A DNA stretch of 19,347 nt, from assembly GCA_012515365.1 (NCBI GenBank), contig JAAYYM010000205.1:1-19347 (forward strand), given 5' to 3'. The position numbers and the translations under genes were made by a program. Positions 14,740 to 19,347 of the stretch are shown here, piece after piece; the first letter of the stretch is position 1, and every line of letters starts with the position of its first letter. The stretch is from Clostridia bacterium. Its GTDB lineage: Bacteria; Bacillota_A; Clostridia; Lachnospirales; Lachnospiraceae. Below the pieces are notes generated by a model. It did no database searches. It was given only the letters and a program-made list of their open reading frames with translations, and was not told the DNA's origin.

Positions 14740-16121
14740 ACGCTCTGTAGCTCCTTCACTGCCTCTGTCTTCTTTTCAAATATTGCTCTCAGTTTTTTAA
14801 TAACACTTAAGTAAGCCGGAATCAGGAAAATATCTGCTGCTACCCAAGCCAGCGGATTTGCAAGACATGCTGCTGTAAAACCGTAAACAGGTACAAATAA
14901 AAATCCAACAATACTTCTTGCAATCATTTCACATACACCTGCAATGATTGCAAACTTACTGAATCCAAGACCCTGAATCATAAACCGTACAATATTTACG
15001 AATGCCAGCGGAATATAAAACATGCTATTTAAAAATAGGAACTGATCTACCTCATTTAAGATAATCGTTTCTTTTGCTTCAACAAACAACTGCGCAATGT
15101 CTCTGCCAAACAGCCAGATGACACCAAAGGCAAGCACTGAATAAATGATGCCAAGCAGACAGCAGGATTTAAGTCCTCGATCCACACGGTCTAGCTTATT
15201 CGCTCCCACATTCTGACCTCCATAAGTAGCCATTGTAGTTCCCAGTGCATCAAATGGACAACAGAAAAACATCGATATCTTTGATCCGGCTGTGATCGAT
15301 GCAACAGATACAGATCCAAGCGAGTTAACTGCAGTTTGTAAAATAACACTGCCGATTGCCGTAATCGAATACTGGAGTCCCATAGGAATCCCCATACTAC
15401 ACAGAATTTTAATGTGATGCATACTAAGTTCCCAGTCTGCTTTGCCAAGACGCAGGATCGGAAAATGTTTAATAATATAGAACAGTCCACAGACACCTAC
15501 GATCAGCTGTGCCAGCACCGTTGCCACCGCTGCTCCCTGCACACCCATATGAAACACAATCATAAACAGCAGGTCTAAAATAATATTTAGAACAGCTGCA
15601 ATCGTCAAAAATATAACAGGTGTTTTTGAATCTCCAAGTGCTCTGACATACGACATCAGCAGGTTCACCAGATAAGTTACCGGTATTCCAATAAAAATAA
15701 CCACAATGTAGCGGTAAGAATCATCTATGATATCAGCCGGAGTCTGCATCAGCAAAAGAATTGGACGGCAGAATATTACCACAATAACTGTCATTACTAC
15801 AGCAAGCACTGTAGAAAGATAAATGCTGTTTGCGACAAATTTGCGTAACCCGGCATCATCCTTAGCTCCGAATTTTTGAGCAATCGGTATCCCAAATCCA
15901 CCACACACGCCCATGCAGAATCCAATGATCAGAAAATTAACAGATCCTGTTGCTCCAACAGAGGCCAGCGCATTAACTCCTAAGACACGTCCAACGATTA
16001 CCGTATCAGCAAGATTATAAAACTGCTGAAACAAAAAACCAAACAGCAGAGGCACGGAAAATCCCAGGATCAACTTAACAGGACTCCCTGAGGTCATATC
16101 TTTTGTTTTATTATTTTTCAT
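14736..16121 (-). CDS. MATE family multidrug/Na+-type efflux transporter
   Basis: A 461-residue membrane protein with about twelve hydrophobic helices in two halves. It has the common Clostridial MATE opening MTSGSPVKLILGFSVPLL, then FQQFYNLADTVIVGR, and the matching second-half segments (GSKISMFFCCPFDALGTTMA, YGGQNVGANKLDR). It would exchange cationic or other small toxic compounds for Na+ or H+ across the membrane; the substrate cannot be inferred. GAGG lies 10 bases upstream of the ATG. It is the first gene of a four-gene operon with dus, ylmH and the ribU-like gene, driven by the promoter at 16167-16195. Confidence 0.92.
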   Translation of the reverse strand: MKNNKTKDMTSGSPVKLILGFSVPLLFGFLFQQFYNLADTVIVGRVLGVNALASVGATGSVNFLIIGFCMGVCGGFGIPIAQKFGAKDDAGLRKFVANSIYLSTVLAVVMTVIVVIFCRPILLLMQTPADIIDDSYRYIVVIFIGIPVTYLVNLLMSYVRALGDSKTPVIFLTIAAVLNIILDLLFMIVFHMGVQGAAVATVLAQLIVGVCGLFYIIKHFPILRLGKADWELSMHHIKILCSMGIPMGLQYSITAIGSVILQTAVNSLGSVSVASITAGSKISMFFCCPFDALGTTMATYGGQNVGANKLDRVDRGLKSCCLLGIIYSVLAFGVIWLFGRDIAQLFVEAKETIILNEVDQFLFLNSMFYIPLAFVNIVRFMIQGLGFSKFAIIAGVCEMIARSIVGFLFVPVYGFTAACLANPLAWVAADIFLIPAYLSVIKKLRAIFEKKTEAVKELQSV

Positions 16122-16166
16122 ACTTTATTTCCTCATATCATGTAAGTAACCAAATAGTTATCATTC

Positions 16167-16195
16167 ATCATATACCGAATCTAATTATGCGTCAA
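16167..16195 (-). promoter_or_regulatory. SigA promoter of the MATE-dus-ylmH-ribU operon
   Basis: Minus-strand TTGACG (16190-16195), a 17-base spacer and TATGAT (16167-16172) match the housekeeping consensus in five of six bases each. The start site would be near 16160, about 40 bases before the MATE start codon. Confidence 0.7.
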
Positions 16196-16205
16196 TGGAA
16201 TACTC

Positions 16206-16229
16206 TACTAATATTCATACTAATATTCA
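16206..16229 (+). repeat. 12-base tandem direct repeat
   Basis: TACTAATATTCA occurs twice with no gap (16206-16217 and 16218-16229). It lies between the divergent promoters of the MATE operon and the plus-strand metallo-beta-lactamase gene, ending 8 bases before the latter's putative -35. It could be a binding site for a regulator using direct half-sites. Confidence 0.5.
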
Positions 16230-16237
16230 GCAATGAT

Positions 16238-16266
16238 TTGTAAAAGAATAATCCATATGATAAACT
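16238..16266 (+). promoter_or_regulatory. Possible promoter of the MBL-fold gene
   Basis: TTGTAA (16238-16243), a 17-base spacer and TAAACT (16261-16266) match the SigA hexamers four of six bases each. It is the best-spaced pair seen upstream of the plus-strand gene at 16325. Confidence 0.35.
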
Positions 16267-16324
16267 AAAAGTAAGTAACAATGATGCAAAATCTATCATA
16301 TAGAAAGAATGGACTCTACTCATT

Positions 16325-17413
16325 ATGAAAATCAGACTACAGCAAATTCTCACAATACTTTTTATCGCTCTGCTCGTTGCAGCATTAATTTTAGAAAATG
16401 CAAAAATACTGCAATTAGAAGATAAAATTGCAACACTTAATCAACAGCTTGCATCCATTTCTCAAACCGTATATGCACATTCAGATGATCTCGAGGATAT
16501 GGAAGCAACCATTGAAATTGAAAACAAAAAGTTTATCCGCCTGAGAAATGATGACGGAACAACTTCAATAACATGTGATATCGAGGACTTATCTGAACAG
16601 TATACCTTCTATCAGCTAAGAATGACCGGAAACGCCGGAGGTTTTTGCTATGCGATTCAAAAACCAGACGGAGCCCTTGTTATGATTGACAGTGGCTATG
16701 AAGGTGAGTCTGCTTATGTCCGCGACTTTATTTTAGACCACGGAGGTATTGTAGACAGCTGGTTTCTGACTCACCCGCATATCGATCACATCGGTGGGAT
16801 CATTAATATCCTCTCTCACGATCATTACGATGGAATCCAAATATCTAACATCTATTATAACCCCTTCACTTCCGATTATTTTGAAAAAGAAGAGGAAGGA
16901 AAGGATTTGACTTTTGTAAACTACGCTGTTATGTATCAGGAATTCAATGAAGTAATGGAACGTTGTACAGATATTAAGTTCATCCCTGTTACGAAAAAAG
17001 ATCAAATTGTGATTGATCAGTTGAAAATCGACTGTCTGTCAAGCTTTGATCCTACCGTATTTGATACGAATGCTAATTCTCTGGTTCTCCATTTGGATAT
17101 TTGCGGTGTTACTTTTTTAATAACAGCTGATATTACAGATCAGACATTAACACGGATGCGTGAAACCTATGGGGATACCAATTCCTATTTTAATGTTGAT
17201 TTTCTTCAGATACCTCATCATGGGTATGTAGCAGGAATTTCAAATGATGTTCTGTTCCAGCTGACAATGCCATCCTATACACTGCTTGACTGTTCATCCG
17301 AAGAATACAATACAAATGCCGTGAATATTCTGACTTTGACAGAATGGGTAGAGAAATTAGAAATTCCTGTTTTAAAACGGTTTGAAGGTCCAAACACGAT
17401 TACGATAAAATAA
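16325..17413 (+). CDS. Membrane-anchored metallo-beta-lactamase-fold hydrolase
   Basis: A 362-residue protein, the only intact plus-strand gene seen. An uncleaved-looking N-terminal membrane helix (about residues 7-24, no lipobox) is followed by a coiled-coil stretch (about 28-68, heptad-like LEDKIATLNQQLASIS). An MBL-fold domain begins near 95. Zinc motifs are THPHIDHIGG (H150, H152, D154, H155), ITADITD (D269) and IPHHG (H298, H299). The arrangement resembles the external hydrolase domain of ComEC-like proteins, so phosphodiester or phosphonate-type substrates are possible, but none can be named. The catalytic domain would face outside. A weak ribosome site (AGAAAG) precedes the ATG. Its stop lies 14 bases inside the end of convergent dpaB, so the two 3' ends overlap. 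Confidence 0.85.
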   Translation: MKIRLQQILTILFIALLVAALILENAKILQLEDKIATLNQQLASISQTVYAHSDDLEDMEATIEIENKKFIRLRNDDGTTSITCDIEDLSEQYTFYQLRMTGNAGGFCYAIQKPDGALVMIDSGYEGESAYVRDFILDHGGIVDSWFLTHPHIDHIGGIINILSHDHYDGIQISNIYYNPFTSDYFEKEEEGKDLTFVNYAVMYQEFNEVMERCTDIKFIPVTKKDQIVIDQLKIDCLSSFDPTVFDTNANSLVLHLDICGVTFLITADITDQTLTRMRETYGDTNSYFNVDFLQIPHHGYVAGISNDVLFQLTMPSYTLLDCSSEEYNTNAVNILTLTEWVEKLEIPVLKRFEGPNTITIK

Positions 17414-17984
17414 TCGGCTGCAGCTGCTCTCCTTCTAATGCTTTTGTAATCGTCGGGATAACTGCATCTACTGATGAAATCATAGATTTCGGTTTCTTCT
17501 GGCTATTGTCCTGCCCAAATGGAACAAAGTAAACACCTTTGGTGTTCAACAAGATACCGATGTTTTTCAGATTTAATCCCAGGGCATCATTGGTTGATAG
17601 AAAGATAACAACTGGTTTGTTATTTCTCATCTGCGCTTTAGCTGCCATTAATACCGGCGTATCTGTAATCCCATTGCTTAGTTTTGCCAATGTATTTCCT
17701 GAACAGGGAGCTATCAAAAGCAAGTCAATCAGCTCCTTGGGACCTAATGGTTCTGCATCTTCTATAGTCAAAATCGCTTTTTTATTTGTCATTCTTTCTA
17801 TTTCACTTACATATTCTTTTGCATCTGCGAAACGCGTCGAAATGCCTGCTGCGTGAAATGAAAAAATCGGTGTAACATCAGCTCCCTCATCCACGATTCT
17901 TTGTATCTGTTCCTTTATTTTATCAAACGTGCAAAAGGATCCCGTGACAGCAATCCCTATCTTAATTCCTTCAAATTCCATCAT
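17400..17984 (-). CDS. dpaB: Dipicolinate synthase subunit B
   Basis: A 194-residue flavoprotein-fold protein matching SpoVFB: IGIAVTGSFCTFDK at the N-terminus, then PIFSFHAAGISTRFADA, LLLIAPCSGNTLAKLSNGI, and PVVIFLSTNDALGLNLKNIG. With DpaA it makes dipicolinic acid from the lysine pathway intermediate dihydrodipicolinate in the mother cell for export into the forespore. AAGGAG precedes the ATG by 6 bases, and dpaA ends 9 bases upstream. The 3' end overlaps the convergent MBL gene by 14 bases, so no separate terminator fits between them. Confidence 0.94.
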   Translation of the reverse strand: MMEFEGIKIGIAVTGSFCTFDKIKEQIQRIVDEGADVTPIFSFHAAGISTRFADAKEYVSEIERMTNKKAILTIEDAEPLGPKELIDLLLIAPCSGNTLAKLSNGITDTPVLMAAKAQMRNNKPVVIFLSTNDALGLNLKNIGILLNTKGVYFVPFGQDNSQKKPKSMISSVDAVIPTITKALEGEQLQPIILS

Positions 17985-17993
17985 TTTCTCTCC

Positions 17994-18854
17994 TTATCCG
18001 ATCAAATCCCTGATAGAACGGAGTATAAGCTTTGCAGACGCTTTTGGCGCATATTTCCCGGGAATTCCAAGTGATAGTTCTGCTCTGATCTGTAGTTCTT
18101 GACAGGTATGAAAATCAGTTCCACCAGGTTTTGAAGCAATGTCCATGATAAAGGCATCCTTTGAAACATACTGTAATGCCCTCTGATCCAGCAACAAAAT
18201 CGGTACTGTATTGAAAATATAGTCTGCTGTTACAATGGGATTTTCCCTATCACATCGGTTTTCCAACACATCATATAGATAAAAGCTTTCGTATCCACAA
18301 TCAAAAGCCTCCTTAAGCTGATGTATATTCCTTGCTGCAATATAGATTTTGGCTTGTAAACCAGACAGACTCTGCGCAAGAGCTTTTGCGCATTTACCAT
18401 ATCCAAAGATGACACATTTGCTTCCATAGATTCTTCCTTCATCCTTTATGATCACCTCAGCAATTGCTCCTTCAGCTGTAGATCTCGCATTTTCTGTTAA
18501 AAAATCCTCATGTTCTGTATAATCATAAAACTCTGCATCAGTCTCTCTCATACGTGAAATGACACAGGATGGAAAACCTCCCCCAATCAGAGTATGCTTT
18601 TTCGTAATATAAGAGCAGAAAACCTTTATATCTGTACCAATGCAGAACGGAAACGGACATATAATGATCGAGGCAGATTCCATCAGTTCTCTAAGCGATT
18701 TGGTCCGGCAGATTCGTTCTCCCAAAAGATCTTTGCTTTCCACAACATTGTATATGAAAACCTTAAATCCCTGTTCCACCATCAGCTTTGTCAAATAGTA
18801 ATGACGCTTATCTCCGCCAATAATTCCGATCGTCTTTAACTGTGGCAAATGCAT
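17994..18854 (-). CDS. dpaA: Dipicolinate synthase subunit A
   Basis: A 286-residue Rossmann-fold protein matching SpoVFA. The N-terminal IGIIGGDKRH is typical, and ICPFPF, a second nucleotide-binding stretch CVIFGYGKCAKALA and IMDIASKPGGTDF follow. Together with DpaB it catalyses formation of dipicolinate, a spore core component that gives heat resistance. The ATG at 18854 is preferred to an in-frame start at 18875, because AAGGA lies 8 bases upstream and the protein then starts just before the Rossmann strand. It is first in a two-gene operon and is separated from the upstream trpB2-type gene by a terminator. Confidence 0.94.
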   Translation of the reverse strand: MHLPQLKTIGIIGGDKRHYYLTKLMVEQGFKVFIYNVVESKDLLGERICRTKSLRELMESASIIICPFPFCIGTDIKVFCSYITKKHTLIGGGFPSCVISRMRETDAEFYDYTEHEDFLTENARSTAEGAIAEVIIKDEGRIYGSKCVIFGYGKCAKALAQSLSGLQAKIYIAARNIHQLKEAFDCGYESFYLYDVLENRCDRENPIVTADYIFNTVPILLLDQRALQYVSKDAFIMDIASKPGGTDFHTCQELQIRAELSLGIPGKYAPKASAKLILRSIRDLIG

Positions 18855-18874
18855 CACCTCTTTCCTTGATACCA

Positions 18875-18902
18875 CAATATATGCAGGTTTTCACCAATCG
18901 GT
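18875..18902 (-). promoter_or_regulatory. Possible SigK-type promoter of dpaAB
   Basis: On the minus strand an AC dinucleotide (18901-18902) and CATATATTG (18875-18883) are separated by 17 bases. This resembles the mother-cell SigK pattern AC-N16/17-CATANNNTA with one mismatch. It fits the known SigK control of dipicolinate synthase in Bacillus, but the match is too short to be decisive. Confidence 0.3.
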
Positions 18903-18910
18903 GCAGTCAA

Positions 18911-18952
18911 AAACCCCTTGTTATGCTATTTCAGCAACATAACAAGGGGTTT
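18911..18952 (-). terminator. Intrinsic terminator after the trpB2-type gene
   Basis: A perfect 15-base inverted repeat, AAACCCCTTGTTATG (18911-18925) with 18938-18952, has a 12-base loop. On the minus strand it ends GGGGTTTTT, so it terminates the gene stopping at 18989. Read on the plus strand it is followed by TTT then AAAATGG, a poorer terminator. Confidence 0.85.
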
Positions 18953-18988
18953 AAAATGGAACGTTAATTAGTTTCGCTACACTTCGTT

Positions 18989-19347
18989 CTATACAGTTGG
19001 AAGACCGTTGAATCCGACCTGTAAATCTTCATCTGTAGGAACGTAATCTGTCATCACTCCATCATTGAATTTCTCATAAGCTACCATATCAAAGTATCCT
19101 GTTCCGGTCAAACCAAATACAATCGTCTTTTCTTCTCCTGTTTCTTTGCATTTGAGTGCTTCATCAATAGCTGCTTTGATGGCATGTGAACTCTCCGGTG
19201 CCGGAAGGATTCCTTCTACTCTTGCAAATTGCTCTGCCGCTTTAAATACCTCTGTCTGTTCTACACTTCTTGCTTCCATCAGACCATCATCATAGAGCTG
19301 TGACAGGATAGAACTCATTCCATGATAACGCAGACCTCCTGCATGAT
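18989..19347 (-). CDS. Tryptophan synthase beta-like protein (TrpB2 type), C-terminal part
   Basis: About 118 residues of a pyridoxal-phosphate enzyme whose 5' portion lies beyond the right edge. The first visible residues, HAGGLRYHGM, are a hallmark of the TrpB2 branch and not of canonical TrpB. VEGILPAPESSHAIKAAIDEA (the catalytic region that includes the E-G-I-x-P-A-x-E-x-x-H motif) and FGLTGTGYFDMVAY (phosphate-binding end) follow. TrpB2 enzymes condense indole, or related nucleophiles, with serine and often act alone without TrpA. The frame is open to the edge. A strong terminator follows the stop. Confidence 0.88.
   Translation of the reverse strand, partial: HAGGLRYHGMSSILSQLYDDGLMEARSVEQTEVFKAAEQFARVEGILPAPESSHAIKAAIDEALKCKETGEEKTIVFGLTGTGYFDMVAYEKFNDGVMTDYVPTDEDLQVGFNGLPTV

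Noticed and set aside
18911..18952. Operator or mobile-element end formed by the 15-base inverted repeat
   Set aside because: Position right after a stop codon, and GGGGTTTTT on the same strand, are explained by an intrinsic terminator.

Overview
The window reads as chromosome of a spore-forming, anaerobic Firmicute, most likely a gut-type Lachnospiraceae. The evidence is AT-rich DNA with strong Gram-positive ribosome binding sites, dipicolinate synthase genes (dpaA/dpaB), a PdaB-like sporulation deacetylase, oxygen-sensitive iron-sulfur enzymes and an AgrC-type kinase remnant. Nearly all genes lie on the minus strand, so transcription runs right to left. Species assignment is an inference from gene content only.

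Layout, left to right. 1-119: intergenic, with two tandem dyads that look like operators for a gene beyond the left edge. 120-875: pdaB-like polysaccharide deacetylase, with a hairpin over its ribosome binding site. 962-2694: a decayed surface-repeat protein gene, headless and frameshifted. It abuts 2695-3144, the C-terminal third of a GHKL sensor kinase on the plus strand. 3156-9090: mobA, fdhD, hycB-type ferredoxin, fdhF, [FeFe]-hydrogenase, second hycB-type ferredoxin. 9127-12092: cytidylate-kinase-like gene and a polar amino-acid ABC transporter (glnQ, permease, binding lipoprotein). 12256-16121: ribU-like, ylmH, dus and MATE genes. 16325-17413: a plus-strand membrane-anchored metallo-beta-lactamase-fold protein. 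17400-18854: dpaB and dpaA. 18989-19347: C-terminal end of a trpB2-type gene.

The central system is a complete subunit set for a hydrogen-dependent CO2 reductase (HDCR): a cysteine-type molybdopterin formate dehydrogenase, a two-cluster [FeFe]-hydrogenase, and two 4x[4Fe-4S] HycB-type wires. Two maturation genes follow, fdhD (sulfur delivery to the cofactor) and mobA (guanylylation of molybdopterin). The expected reaction is reversible H2 + CO2 <-> formate in the cytoplasm without a soluble carrier. Spacing is tight from the ABC transporter lipoprotein to mobA, with no terminator seen between glnQ and the HDCR genes. A consensus promoter at 12189-12217 may therefore drive a ten-gene transcript. 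It is preceded by a leader terminator just after the start site and ended by a terminator hidden antisense inside the kinase remnant at 3009-3042.

The second operon (MATE, dus, ylmH, ribU-like) starts at a near-consensus promoter at 16167-16195, with 4-base or 10-base junctions between genes. No tRNA, rRNA, CRISPR array or insertion sequence was recognised. The longest stretch without a gene is about 200 bases (16122-16324), which holds two divergent promoters and a 12-base tandem repeat.
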